Below, one piece after another: positions 16,016 to 23,786 of a stretch of 63,827 nucleotides of DNA (its first letter is position 1; the number at the start of each line of letters is the position of its first letter). The notes below the pieces were generated by a model, which did no database searches, was not told the origin of the DNA, and was given only the letters and a program-made list of their open reading frames with translations. A program made the position numbers and the translations under genes. This DNA is from Flavobacterium psychroterrae. Lineage in GTDB: Bacteria > Bacteroidota > Bacteroidia > Flavobacteriales > Flavobacteriaceae. The DNA lies in NCBI RefSeq assembly GCF_018380615.1, contig NZ_JAGYVZ010000022.1, positions 1-63,827 on the forward strand. Reading direction: 5' to 3'.

Positions 16016-16528
16016 ATGAAAAAAAATTTCCTGTTATTAATGATATTAATTTTAACTTCATGTACCAGCAAAAGCAATAAAGATATTTTAAAAAATACAC
16101 ATAAAGAAGAATATAACATTGAAGAAAACACAAAGAAAAAAGACGAAAAGGAAATAAGAGACTCTATTAAAAAGAATTTCGCAGAAACATACAAAATTAA
16201 AAATTCTCCAGTCAAAATCATATCGTCAAAACTATACAAAAATCAATATTCTGATCATAAAGACATCAAACTGACTTACAAAAATTTAACCAAAAAAGAC
16301 ATCAAAGCAATTAAATTCGAATGGTATTGCGAAAATGTATTTGATGAACCTTCAAACGGTCAATATTTTTATATTAAAGGCATAGCAAATGGACACACGG
16401 ATATTTTATTAAAATCCGGAAAAACAGATTCAAAAATTTGGGAAGATTTCTCCACAGATGCATATAAAATTATAGCAGCAAGAGCTTATCTTGTAGTTTT
16501 TACTGATGGAACAAAATGGTTGCTTTAA
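16016..16528 (+). CDS. Small uncharacterised lipoprotein
   Basis: A 170-residue predicted lipoprotein that I do not recognise. I chose ATG 16016 because a canonical signal peptide with lipobox ILTSC follows at once. The frame stays open upstream to 15896, but that would put 40 extra residues before the signal. The N-terminal third is Lys/Glu-rich and probably helical or disordered. The C-terminal part contains IKLTYKNLTKKDIKAIKFEW, which resembles beta-sandwich domains of secreted Bacteroidota proteins, and ends with a Trp-Leu-Leu tail. It stands alone. Its very AT-rich composition suggests relaxed selection or recent acquisition. Confidence 0.7.
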   Translation: MKKNFLLLMILILTSCTSKSNKDILKNTHKEEYNIEENTKKKDEKEIRDSIKKNFAETYKIKNSPVKIISSKLYKNQYSDHKDIKLTYKNLTKKDIKAIKFEWYCENVFDEPSNGQYFYIKGIANGHTDILLKSGKTDSKIWEDFSTDAYKIIAARAYLVVFTDGTKWLL

Positions 16529-16691
16529 TGTAAAAAACTATTAAACGACTTCCTTTTTGTTGTTTTAAAAAAGGTAAGCCACAAAATTAAATTTATAATG
16601 AATCTGCAATTAGTATAATCCTCTCCCATCATTATAAAAGATTAAATTAAGATTATTAATTAAATCTTAGAAGCAAACCATCAAAAATATA

Positions 16692-16871
16692 TTATCGTTT
16701 AGTACGCAATCTTTTTAGGATTCCCATAAAAAAGAAAGCCAACCCAAGAACTAACAAAACAAAGTAAAAAGGCAAACTTTGATCTTTTATTACATTTGCC
16801 AATACAAAACAAATAACACTTCCAAAATAGAAAGTTAGAGGCGTTATATTTTTTAAAGAAGAAAAATTCAT
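16692..16871 (-). CDS. Small two-helix membrane protein downstream of ftsY
   Basis: A 59-residue protein, MNFSSLKNITPLTFYFGSVI at the start, with two hydrophobic segments (about 13-27 and 33-51) separated by NVIKDQS. It has a basic tail (ILKRLRTKR), which suggests an inner-membrane hairpin with both ends in the cytoplasm. It begins 19 bp after the ftsY stop on the same strand, so it is probably in the ftsY transcript. I do not recognise the family. It is short enough to be missed by length-filtered annotation. Confidence 0.7.
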   Translation of the reverse strand: MNFSSLKNITPLTFYFGSVICFVLANVIKDQSLPFYFVLLVLGLAFFFMGILKRLRTKR

Positions 16872-16890
16872 TAAAAATTATCTTAGAATA

Positions 16891-17844
16891 TTATTTAAAA
16901 AAACTATCCACAAATTCATATTTATTAAAAACTTGCAAATCCTCAATTCCTTCACCAACTCCAATATATTTTACAGGAATTTGAAATTGATCAGAAATAC
17001 CAATTACAACACCGCCTTTTGCAGTTCCGTCTAATTTAGTTACGGCAAGAGAAGTTACTTCAGTTGCAGCAGTAAATTGTTTGGCTTGCTCAAAAGCATT
17101 TTGTCCGGTAGAACCATCTAAAACCAAAAGTACATCATGTGGCGCATCAGTAACAACTTTTTGCATTACACGTTTTACTTTAGTAAGCTCGTTCATTAAA
17201 TTGACTTTGTTGTGCAAACGTCCGGCAGTATCAATAATAACAACATCTGCATTTTGAGCAACAGCTGATTGCAAAGTATCAAAAGCAACAGACGCAGGAT
17301 CACTACCCATATTTTGTCTAACAATTGGCACTCCTACTCTATCTGCCCAAACTTGCAATTGATCGATTGCAGCAGCACGAAAAGTATCGGCAGCGCCTAA
17401 AACCACATTATAACCCGCTTTCTTAAACTGATAAGCCAGTTTACCTATTGTAGTGGTTTTACCAACTCCGTTAACACCAACCACCATTAAAACGTATGGC
17501 TTTTTATCTTTTGGGATATCAAATTCGGTTGCTTCTCCAGTATTAGTCTCAGACAATAAAGCGCCAATTTCTTCACGCAGAATTTGGTTTAATTCCTCTG
17601 TTCCTAAATATTTGTCTTCGGCAACGCGTTTCTCGATTCTGGTGATTATTTTCAACGTTGTATTTACACCAACATCTGAAGCTACAAGAATTTCTTCAAG
17701 ATCATCTAAAACATCGTCATCGACTTTAGATTTTCCAGCAACGGCTTTGCTTAATTTTGAGAAAAAAGTGGTTTTTGATTTTTCAAGACCTTTGTCTAAA
17801 GTCTCTTTTTTATCAGTAGAGAATAATTTTTTAAAAAAACTCAT
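16891..17844 (-). CDS. ftsY: Signal recognition particle receptor FtsY
   Basis: A 317-residue SRP receptor GTPase that docks the SRP-ribosome complex to the Sec translocon. An N helical domain (about 15-95) precedes the G domain. Visible motifs are G1 GVNGVGKTTTIGKLA, DTFRAAAIDQLQ, G3 DTAGRLHNK, G4 TKLDGTAKGG and the C-terminal GVGEGIEDLQVF. The acidic A domain seen in E. coli is absent, as in most Bacteroidota. It follows the rpmB-rpmG-DUF4295 genes in the usual order, but a terminator-like hairpin and a dispersed element separate it from them. Confidence 0.97.
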   Translation of the reverse strand: MSFFKKLFSTDKKETLDKGLEKSKTTFFSKLSKAVAGKSKVDDDVLDDLEEILVASDVGVNTTLKIITRIEKRVAEDKYLGTEELNQILREEIGALLSETNTGEATEFDIPKDKKPYVLMVVGVNGVGKTTTIGKLAYQFKKAGYNVVLGAADTFRAAAIDQLQVWADRVGVPIVRQNMGSDPASVAFDTLQSAVAQNADVVIIDTAGRLHNKVNLMNELTKVKRVMQKVVTDAPHDVLLVLDGSTGQNAFEQAKQFTAATEVTSLAVTKLDGTAKGGVVIGISDQFQIPVKYIGVGEGIEDLQVFNKYEFVDSFFK

Positions 17845-17933
17845 TTTTTACAGGTTGTTAGTTTTTTAGATTATACGATTCTTTGACAATCTAAATAATC
17901 CTAATGTTTAAAGAAGAACAATTGTTTTTATCC

Positions 17934-18010
17934 AGCCCCGATAGAATCGACATCCTTTGCTTGCCTTCTTTAGGCAAGTAAAGATATAGAGGATAGCGGG
18001 AACTATTGCT
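17934..18010 (+). repeat. Dispersed structured element, copy B
   Basis: It begins AGCCCCGATAGAATCGACAT followed by CC. The central stem is CTTGCCT/AGGCAAG, and it ends AGAGGATAGCGGGAACTATT followed by GCT. It is the most compact copy and lies between DUF4295 and ftsY. Confidence 0.8.
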
Positions 18011-18066
18011 TAAAAAAAAGCTAATTATTTTGCTTCTATAAAATTTTAGACAAATATAAAAAATAA

Positions 18067-18096
18067 AAAAGCTACTTCCGAATGAAAGTAGCTTTT
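18067..18096 (-). terminator. Terminator after DUF4295
   Basis: AAAAGCTACTT at 18067-18077 pairs with AAGTAGCTTTT at 18086-18096. An A-rich run on the plus strand gives a T run on the minus strand after the stem. Confidence 0.7.
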
Positions 18097-18115
18097 CTAT
18101 ATGATGTGTTTGTTA

Positions 18116-18268
18116 TTATTTCTTTTTCAAGAAAGTATCAACTTCTTCAGGAGCCATAATAGATTCTACGAATGTATATGCACCAGTTTTAGGAGATTTC
18201 ACCATTTTGATGGCTTTTGATAATCTCTTAGAAGATGTTTGTAACGATGCTACGGTTTTCTTTGCCAT
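18116..18268 (-). CDS. DUF4295 protein
   Basis: A 50-residue basic protein beginning MAKKTVASLQTSSKRLSKAI and ending FLKKK. DUF4295 is a tiny protein found almost only in Bacteroidota, usually directly after rpmG, as here. Its position and charge suggest a ribosome-associated role, but none is established. Annotation that drops short genes would miss it. It is the last gene of the rpmB-rpmG unit, before the hairpin at 18067-18096. Confidence 0.9.
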   Translation of the reverse strand: MAKKTVASLQTSSKRLSKAIKMVKSPKTGAYTFVESIMAPEEVDTFLKKK

Positions 18269-18370
18269 GATTTAAATGTTATCGAAATTTAATAGATCTT
18301 AAATAGTACTACTATTACCAATATTATTCAGTATTACCGTATTACTTTTAGACTAAAAAAATTCTAATTA

Positions 18371-18553
18371 TTACTTAATTTCTTTGTGAACAGTTACACG
18401 TTTCAAGATTGGATTAAATTTCTTAATCTCTAATCTGTCCGGAGTATTTTTTTTGTTCTTAGTTGTAATGTATCTTGAAGTACCTGAAACACCAGAAGTC
18501 TTGTGCTCAGTACATTCTAAAATTACCTGGATTCTATTACCTTTCTTTGCCAT
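18371..18553 (-). CDS. rpmG: 50S ribosomal protein bL33
   Basis: A 60-residue large-subunit ribosomal protein. Family features are the start MAKKGNRIQVILECTEHKTS, the YITTKNKKNTPDRLEIKKFN block and KRVTVHKEIK at the end. Only one cysteine is present, so it is the zinc-free (C-minus) form. It lies 27 bp after rpmB and before DUF4295 on the same strand, the standard Bacteroidota order. Confidence 0.97.
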   Translation of the reverse strand: MAKKGNRIQVILECTEHKTSGVSGTSRYITTKNKKNTPDRLEIKKFNPILKRVTVHKEIK

Positions 18554-18580
18554 CTTGCTATATATTTATTTAGGAAAAGA

Positions 18581-18817
18581 TTATTTGATAAATCCTTCTG
18601 ACTGTGCTTTTTTCAAAACAGCAGTGATTCCATTTTTATTAATTGTTTTTATCGTAGATGCTGCTACTCTAAGAGTAATCCATCTATCTTCTTCTGGAAG
18701 ATAAAAACGCTTTTTAACTAAGTTTACAGAAAATTTTCTCTTAGTTTTGTTCATAGCGTGAGAAACGTTATTTCCTACCATCGCTCTTTTACCTGTAAGG
18801 TCACAAACTCTTGACAT
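18581..18817 (-). CDS. rpmB: 50S ribosomal protein bL28
   Basis: A 78-residue large-subunit ribosomal protein. It starts MSRVCDLTGKRAMVGNNVSH and has the conserved NKTKRKFSVNL and RWITLRVAASTIKTI segments. It is the first gene of the rpmB-rpmG-DUF4295 unit. A TTTCTTTGC sequence about 40 bp upstream on the minus strand could be a weak -7 box. Confidence 0.97.
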   Translation of the reverse strand: MSRVCDLTGKRAMVGNNVSHAMNKTKRKFSVNLVKKRFYLPEEDRWITLRVAASTIKTINKNGITAVLKKAQSEGFIK

Positions 18818-18888
18818 TATACTTATCTTTTATCGTTATTCAAAATCAGGGTGCAAAGAAAAGAAAAATAAACGATTGAAACAAAAAA

Positions 18889-20142
18889 TTAAAGCACATT
18901 TTTTAAAATTTCTTTCTGTAATATTTCTAAACTCTTAATTACGGCTCTATCTATCACTTTTTCACGTGGTTGACCAAAATTAAATTCTTCAACAATTATT
19001 CCGGTTGGAGTAGCTAAAGCGATAAAAACGGCTCCAATCTCAGCATCTGAATCACCTTTTGTTGGTCCGGCGTTCCCTGTTGTTGCAATTGCATAGTCTG
19101 TTTTAAGCATCTCTTTCACATTCAAAGCCATAGCCGAGGCAACCTCTGCGCTAACTACCGAAAATTGATCGACTAAAGCCCGGGAGACACCAAGAACATT
19201 AACCTTCGCCTCTGTTGCATACGACACTATACTGCCTTTAAAGTAATTAGAAGCTCCGGGAACCGAAGATAAAATCGAAGCTATTTTTCCTCCTGTAAAA
19301 CTTTCAGCTGTTGAAATTGTTTTATTTTGTTTGGTTAAAATTTTACCAACTACAGATTCTATGGTTTCATTTTCTTCATAACCTACTATAATATCATGAA
19401 TTATAGCATCTAATGATTTTACATTTTCTTCAATTGCCGCTTCTAATAGCTCTTTATTTGTTCCTCTGGCAGACAAACGCAGGCGAACTCTTCCTGGATT
19501 TGGCAAGTAAGCTAACTTAATAAATTCGGGCAAATTATTCTCCCAATCTTCGATACGTTCTGCCACTAGGCTTTCGCCCTGACCGTAGGTCAAAATGGTT
19601 TGATGAATGATATAGGGGCGTTTGTATTCACGAACTATTTTAGGAATTATCTCTTCTTCGACTAAATATTTCATTTCATACGGAACCCCCGGAAGCGAAA
19701 TAAACACGGTATCTTCTTTCTTCATCCACATTCCCGGCGCTGTTCCCATTTTATTGTGCAAAACGGTGCATTTTGAAGGAACTAAGGCTTGATCTTTATT
19801 TAATTGCGAAATTGGTCGTTTATAAAAACCTTCGATTAATTCGGTTACGTGAGCTAAAACTTCAGGATTCACAATTAACTCATCATCAAAATAATCGCAG
19901 AATGTTTTTTTTGTGATGTCGTCTTTTGTTGGACCTAAACCGCCAGTTATAACAACAACATCGACCTTGTTTTGCAAAAGAGCAAATGTATCTAAAATAT
20001 GTTTTTTGTTATCGCTTATTGAAATCATCTCGTGAACTTCGACACCAATTCGGTCAAGGGATTTTGCAATAAAACCTGAGTTTGTATCTACAATCTGACC
20101 TATTAAAATTTCATCTCCAATAGTAATGATAGTTGCTTTCAT
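18889..20142 (-). CDS. cinA: CinA-like competence/damage-inducible protein
   Basis: A 417-residue protein. The N-terminal molybdopterin-binding-like COG1058 domain (about 1-170) includes IGDEILIGQIVDTNS and TGGLGPTKDDITKK. The C-terminal nicotinamide-mononucleotide amidohydrolase domain (about 255-415) includes TAESFTGGKIASILSSVPGA and ATTGNAGPTKGD. In related proteins the first domain is an ADP-ribose pyrophosphatase and the second deamidates NMN in pyridine nucleotide recycling. Length is normal. It lies upstream of the ribosomal protein genes with a 70-bp gap and reads the same way. Confidence 0.93.
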   Translation of the reverse strand: MKATIITIGDEILIGQIVDTNSGFIAKSLDRIGVEVHEMISISDNKKHILDTFALLQNKVDVVVITGGLGPTKDDITKKTFCDYFDDELIVNPEVLAHVTELIEGFYKRPISQLNKDQALVPSKCTVLHNKMGTAPGMWMKKEDTVFISLPGVPYEMKYLVEEEIIPKIVREYKRPYIIHQTILTYGQGESLVAERIEDWENNLPEFIKLAYLPNPGRVRLRLSARGTNKELLEAAIEENVKSLDAIIHDIIVGYEENETIESVVGKILTKQNKTISTAESFTGGKIASILSSVPGASNYFKGSIVSYATEAKVNVLGVSRALVDQFSVVSAEVASAMALNVKEMLKTDYAIATTGNAGPTKGDSDAEIGAVFIALATPTGIIVEEFNFGQPREKVIDRAVIKSLEILQKEILKNVL

Positions 20143-20210
20143 AGCTGTGGATTATTTTTACTTACTTATTGTAAGTCATTATTATAAAGTAGGTTGTTGT
20201 CGCAATGATG

Positions 20211-20353
20211 TTGCGTGAGGGGTAGAAACGGCATCCTTTTGTGACAAACGGAAAGTGCTCGCTGAACGAATTTTTTATGGAACAAAAGATATAGTGAATA
20301 ACCCGACTCCATTTTTGCCCTCACTTTTAAAGGGCAAGAATGGAGTCACGCCC
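20211..20353 (+). repeat. Dispersed structured element, variant copy C
   Basis: It carries GGGGTAGAAACGGCATCCTT followed by TTGTG, and later AAAAGATATAGTGAATAACC followed by CG. These parallel the CCCGATAGAATCGACATCCTTT and AAAGATATAGAGGATAGCGGG parts of copy B. It ends in a 17-bp hairpin (20305-20321 with 20331-20347). It fills the 216-bp gap between cinA and the HPt gene. Confidence 0.6.
20305..20347. terminator. Long hairpin before the HPt gene end
   Basis: GACTCCATTTTTGCCCT pairs with AGGGCAAGAATGGAGTC with one mismatch. It has no clear T run on either side, so it may be part of the repeat element rather than a true terminator. Confidence 0.4.
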
Positions 20354-20358
20354 ATATC

Positions 20359-20703
20359 TTACAAATCAAAGTCTTTTTTGATTTCTTTTATTGCCTCTTT
20401 CACTTGTATCTTAATACTTTTAAAAGTTTCGACAATTTCTTTTTTCTTGCCTTCAGCCTTTGTCCAGGCTTCGACTTGTAATATCTCTTCAAAAGCCACA
20501 TTTAAACCCATTAAATCTAATGTAGGTTTTATTTTGTGTGCATAAGAATAAGCATATTTATGATCTTTTTTCTTAATCCCCTCTTTGATTTGTTTTAAAT
20601 CCTCAGGAACTTCGGTAACAAATAATTTAAGAATTTCGTTTACAAATTCCGGATCATTGTCTGAAAGCGCATATACTTTCGAAAGGTTGTATTTTAAAGC
20701 CAT
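20359..20703 (-). CDS. HPt phosphotransfer protein
   Basis: A 114-residue histidine phosphotransfer protein. The four-helix HPt motif is visible, with His56 in SYAHKIKPTLDLMG as the likely phospho-acceptor. Such proteins carry phosphate between hybrid kinases and response regulators. No hybrid kinase is adjacent, so it would have to work with partners elsewhere. Its start codon overlaps the stop of the FAH-family gene by one base (TAATG), so the two are translationally coupled. I see no reason in the sequence for this pairing. Confidence 0.82.
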   Translation of the reverse strand: MALKYNLSKVYALSDNDPEFVNEILKLFVTEVPEDLKQIKEGIKKKDHKYAYSYAHKIKPTLDLMGLNVAFEEILQVEAWTKAEGKKKEIVETFKSIKIQVKEAIKEIKKDFDL

Positions 20704-21314
20704 TATTTTACTTGTATTCTGAATAATTTTTTATCTTCTAAAAAGCCTTCTAAAACATCATTTGGTTTTACTGCAGCAACGCCTTCCGGAGTTCCTGTAA
20801 AAATAATATCTCCAATTTTTAAGGTAAAAAATTGTGATACATAAGAAACAAGTTCATCAATTTTCCATAGCATGAAACCCGTATTCCCTTTTTGAACTGT
20901 TTCTGAATTATTTGTCAGCTCAAATGTAAGATTTTCCATCGAAATAAAATCAGTTTTTGGTAAAAACTCTCCAATAACAGCAGAACCATCAAAAGCTTTT
21001 GCTTTTTCCCAAGGCAATCCTTTTGCTTTCAATTTATCTTGTAAATCTCTGGCAGTAAAATCAATACCTACACTAATTTCATCATAGTATTTGTGCGCAA
21101 ACTTAGGCTCAATGTACTTCCCTACTTTGCTGATTTTGACAATTATCTCTATTTCGTGATGAATTTCTTCAGAAAATTCCGGAATTACAAACGGATGCTG
21201 TTTCAACAAAACGGCTGAATCCGGTTTCATAAAAACGACTGGTTCCGTAGGACGCTCGTTTTTTAATTCTTCAATATGATTGGTATAGTTTCTACCGATA
21301 CAGATTATTTTCAT
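20703..21314 (-). CDS. Fumarylacetoacetate hydrolase-family protein
   Basis: A 203-residue cytoplasmic protein of the FAH family. Metal-binding acidic residues lie in HHEIEIIVKI and in the GIDFTARDLQ segment. KGLPWEKAKAFDGSAVIGEF and FTGTPEGVAAVKPND are further family signatures. Members of this small form include acylpyruvases and oxaloacetate decarboxylases or tautomerases, so the exact substrate is open. It is coupled to the HPt gene by a TAATG overlap. The upstream gap to the exonuclease gene is filled by a repeat palindrome. Confidence 0.88.
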   Translation of the reverse strand: MKIICIGRNYTNHIEELKNERPTEPVVFMKPDSAVLLKQHPFVIPEFSEEIHHEIEIIVKISKVGKYIEPKFAHKYYDEISVGIDFTARDLQDKLKAKGLPWEKAKAFDGSAVIGEFLPKTDFISMENLTFELTNNSETVQKGNTGFMLWKIDELVSYVSQFFTLKIGDIIFTGTPEGVAAVKPNDVLEGFLEDKKLFRIQVK

Positions 21315-21319
21315 GTCTA

Positions 21320-21390
21320 TAGTATTCAGTTTTCAGTCGCAGTTTTCAGTCACAGTTACAAACTGAAAACTGTAACTGAGACTGAAAACT
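21320..21390. repeat. Intergenic palindrome, CAGT words
   Basis: The left arm has CAGTTTTCAGTCGCAGTTTT followed by CAGTCACAGTTACA. The right arm has AACTGAAAACTGTAACTGAG followed by ACTGAAAAC. The arms nearly touch. It lies between two minus-strand genes, so it is not limited to convergent pairs. Confidence 0.8.
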
Positions 21391-22160
21391 TATTTCGTGT
21401 TTAACTTTCTTAATTTAATTGCCGTTAAAACCTTTTTGGTATATAATGGGAAATCAGCGTTTTGAATCCAGCTGAAATATCCGGGTTCTGTTTCCAGGAT
21501 TTTATCGACTTTAACTCCTTTATGTTTTCCGAAGGTAAAAATTTCTTCGTTGTCTTGATCAAAAGCAATCATTCCGGCGAAATCAGCAATTTTTTTACGG
21601 GTTGTAAATTCAGATAATGACTTCATATCATTTTCCAGATCCGGGTAACGGTCTAATTGCGCTTTTAAAATTTCGTAGGTTGCCATTGTATCTGCTTCTG
21701 CAGAATGGGCGTTTTCAAGATTTTTTCCGCAATAGAATTTTAATGCAGCGCTTAAAGTACGCTCTTCCATTTTATGAAAAATAGTCTGCACATCTACTGA
21801 AACTTTATTTTTCATATCAAAATCAACTCCGGCACGAAGCAATTCTTCTGCCAATAACGGAATATCAAAACGATCTGAATTAAAACCTCCTAAATCACTA
21901 TCTTTAATCATATTATGAACCTGAGTTGCCAGTTCTGCAAAAGTGGGTTCGTTAGCTACTTTTTCATCTGTAATCCCATGAACGGCGGTTGTTTGCGGCG
22001 GAATTGGAATCGTGGGATTCACTAACCAGGTTTTACTTTCTTTATTTCCGTTTGGAAAAACTTTGAATATCGAAATTTCTACAATTCGATCTTTACCGAT
22101 ATCAATTCCGGTTGTTTCAAGATCAAAAAAGCAAATTGGTTTGTTGAGTTTGAGTTCCAT
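21390..22160 (-). CDS. DnaQ-like 3'-5' exonuclease
   Basis: A 256-residue DEDDh-type exonuclease. Motif ExoI is FFDLETTGIDIGKDRIVEI (Asp and Glu), ExoII is NSDRFDIPLLAEEL, and ExoIII is ENAHSAEADTMATYEIL. The 3'-5' exonuclease fold ends near residue 175. The last 80 residues (FTFGKHKGVKVDKILETEPG and what follows) form the C-terminal domain often seen in Bacteroidota versions. It may act as proofreading subunit or as a stand-alone exonuclease. A -7 box (TACATTTG on the minus strand, 22182-22189) lies 22 bp upstream of the start. Confidence 0.9.
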   Translation of the reverse strand: MELKLNKPICFFDLETTGIDIGKDRIVEISIFKVFPNGNKESKTWLVNPTIPIPPQTTAVHGITDEKVANEPTFAELATQVHNMIKDSDLGGFNSDRFDIPLLAEELLRAGVDFDMKNKVSVDVQTIFHKMEERTLSAALKFYCGKNLENAHSAEADTMATYEILKAQLDRYPDLENDMKSLSEFTTRKKIADFAGMIAFDQDNEEIFTFGKHKGVKVDKILETEPGYFSWIQNADFPLYTKKVLTAIKLRKLNTK

Positions 22161-22181
22161 TTTTTAATTTTATAAGATTAC

Positions 22182-22189
22182 AAATGTAA
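22182..22189 (-). promoter_or_regulatory. -7 promoter box of the exonuclease gene
   Basis: On the minus strand it reads TACATTTG, matching TAnnTTTG, 22 bp before the start codon. Confidence 0.55.
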
Positions 22190-22321
22190 TTTTTAAAGCC
22201 GAATTTCCTCTTTTATTCTTGACTTTTTTAAACAAAAATCACGTCAATTTTGTGTTTTTAAGTTTTAAAATTATTCTAAAACAAAGTGTGTGTTACTTTT
22301 TATAAGTTTTTCTTACAAACA

Positions 22322-22357
22322 AAAAACCCGGAAAACAGTAAACTTTTCCGGGTTTTT
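22322..22357 (-). terminator. Terminator after the E2 acyltransferase gene
   Basis: AAAAACCCGGAAAA at 22322-22335 pairs with TTTTCCGGGTTTTT at 22344-22357. It is a strong GC-centred stem with A and T flanks, directly downstream of the gene that ends at 22377. Confidence 0.9.
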
Positions 22358-22376
22358 GAATATATTATTATTAATT

Positions 22377-23702
22377 CTAGAAATCTCTGTTAATATCAAA
22401 AGCTTCTAAATATTCGGCTACTCTTTTTACGAAACTTCCACCTAAAGCTCCATCTACAACTCTGTGATCGTAAGAATGCGACAGGAACATTTTTTGACGA
22501 ATTCCGATAAAATCACCTTCCGGAGTTTCAATAACCGCAGGAACTTTACGAATCGCGCCAAGAGCCAGAATTCCTACTTGCGGCTGATTAATGATTGGCG
22601 TACCGAAAACACTGCCAAAAGTCCCTACATTCGTAACTGTATAAGTTCCGCCCTGAGTATCGTCCGGTTTTAGTTTTCCTGTTTTTGCGCGGTTTCCCAG
22701 ATCGTTAACCGCTTTTGCCATTCCCACTAAATTTAGCTGATCTGCATTTTTAATCACAGGAACAATTAAATTTCCGTTTGGTAAAGCAGCCGCCATTCCT
22801 AAATTTATATTTTTCTTTTTGATGATATAATCACCATCAACTGAAATGTTCATTCCCGGGAAATCTTTTAGCGCTTTTGCAACGGCTTCCATCATAATTG
22901 GTGTAAAAGTCAACTTTTCACCTTCTCTTTTCTCGAAAGCAGTTTTTACTTTTTCTCTCCATTTTACAATATTCGTTACGTCAACTTCAATAAACGATTG
23001 TACGTGTGCCGAAGTTTGTACAGAAGCCACCATATAACCTGAAATCAGTTTTCGCATTCTGTCCATTTCGATGATTTCGTCACCTCCATTTACAGAAACA
23101 GGAACTGCTTGCTGGCTTTTTTGAACCGGAGCAACCTGAGCAACCGGCTCTGCTGCTTTTGGAGTTTCAACAGCAGCTTTTGGTGTTGTAACGCCTGATT
23201 TACGGGTTTCAATATGTTTTAAAATATCTTCTTTTGTTACGCGGCCATCTTTGCCTGAACCGTTAATACTTTCTAATTCAGCTACAGAAATACCTTCTTC
23301 TTTCGCAATATTTTTTACTAATGGAGAAAAGAATTTATCAGATCCTGAAAAATCCTGTGGGGATGAAACGGAATCTTTTGCAGTTTCAATCGTTTGTTCG
23401 ATTTCAGTAACCTCAGCAGGAGCAGCAACTTCTTCAACTACTTTTACTGTTGGTGCATCACCCTCAGTTTCAATAATTGCAATAGTTTGTCCTACCTGAA
23501 CCAGATCATCTTTACCAAATAACTGTTCAACTAAAATTCCTGAAACTTCGCTTGGCACCTCACTGTCAACCTTATCAGTTGCAATTTCCAGTACAGCTTC
23601 GTCAGCTTCAATTTTGTCCCCTACTTCTTTCAACCAGTTGGTAATAGTTGCTTCAGCGACACTTTCTCCCATTTTAGGAAGCTTTAATTCAAATCTTGCC
23701 AT
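22377..23702 (-). CDS. 2-oxo acid dehydrogenase E2 (dihydrolipoyl acyltransferase)
   Basis: A 441-residue E2 subunit. The N-terminal lipoyl domain carries the lipoyl Lys in EIATDKVDSEVPSEV (about residue 44). An Ala/Pro/Val-rich linker leads to a peripheral-subunit-binding domain (about 125-165, SPLVKNIAKEEGISVAEL). The C-terminal catalytic domain ends with SHSYDHRVVDGALGGSF, which holds the catalytic His and Asp. It is probably the branched-chain 2-oxo acid dehydrogenase E2; pyruvate or 2-oxoglutarate types cannot be excluded. E1 and E3 genes are not adjacent. Confidence 0.93.
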   Translation of the reverse strand: MARFELKLPKMGESVAEATITNWLKEVGDKIEADEAVLEIATDKVDSEVPSEVSGILVEQLFGKDDLVQVGQTIAIIETEGDAPTVKVVEEVAAPAEVTEIEQTIETAKDSVSSPQDFSGSDKFFSPLVKNIAKEEGISVAELESINGSGKDGRVTKEDILKHIETRKSGVTTPKAAVETPKAAEPVAQVAPVQKSQQAVPVSVNGGDEIIEMDRMRKLISGYMVASVQTSAHVQSFIEVDVTNIVKWREKVKTAFEKREGEKLTFTPIMMEAVAKALKDFPGMNISVDGDYIIKKKNINLGMAAALPNGNLIVPVIKNADQLNLVGMAKAVNDLGNRAKTGKLKPDDTQGGTYTVTNVGTFGSVFGTPIINQPQVGILALGAIRKVPAVIETPEGDFIGIRQKMFLSHSYDHRVVDGALGGSFVKRVAEYLEAFDINRDF

Positions 23703-23786
23703 ATTGTTAATCTAAAGGATGATTTTGATTTTCTGATTGCGAAATTACTGAATATTTTAAATATAAATTACACTTAATATAATTTT

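Noticed and set aside
15880..16239. Minus-strand 119-codon open frame opposite the small lipoprotein gene
   Set aside because: It overlaps a plus-strand gene with a clean lipoprotein signal. Its Phe/Ser/Leu-rich translation is the mirror of AT-rich coding DNA.
20255..20545. 96-codon plus-strand frame across the dispersed element and the HPt gene
   Set aside because: Half of it is repeat element and half is antisense to a clear HPt gene.
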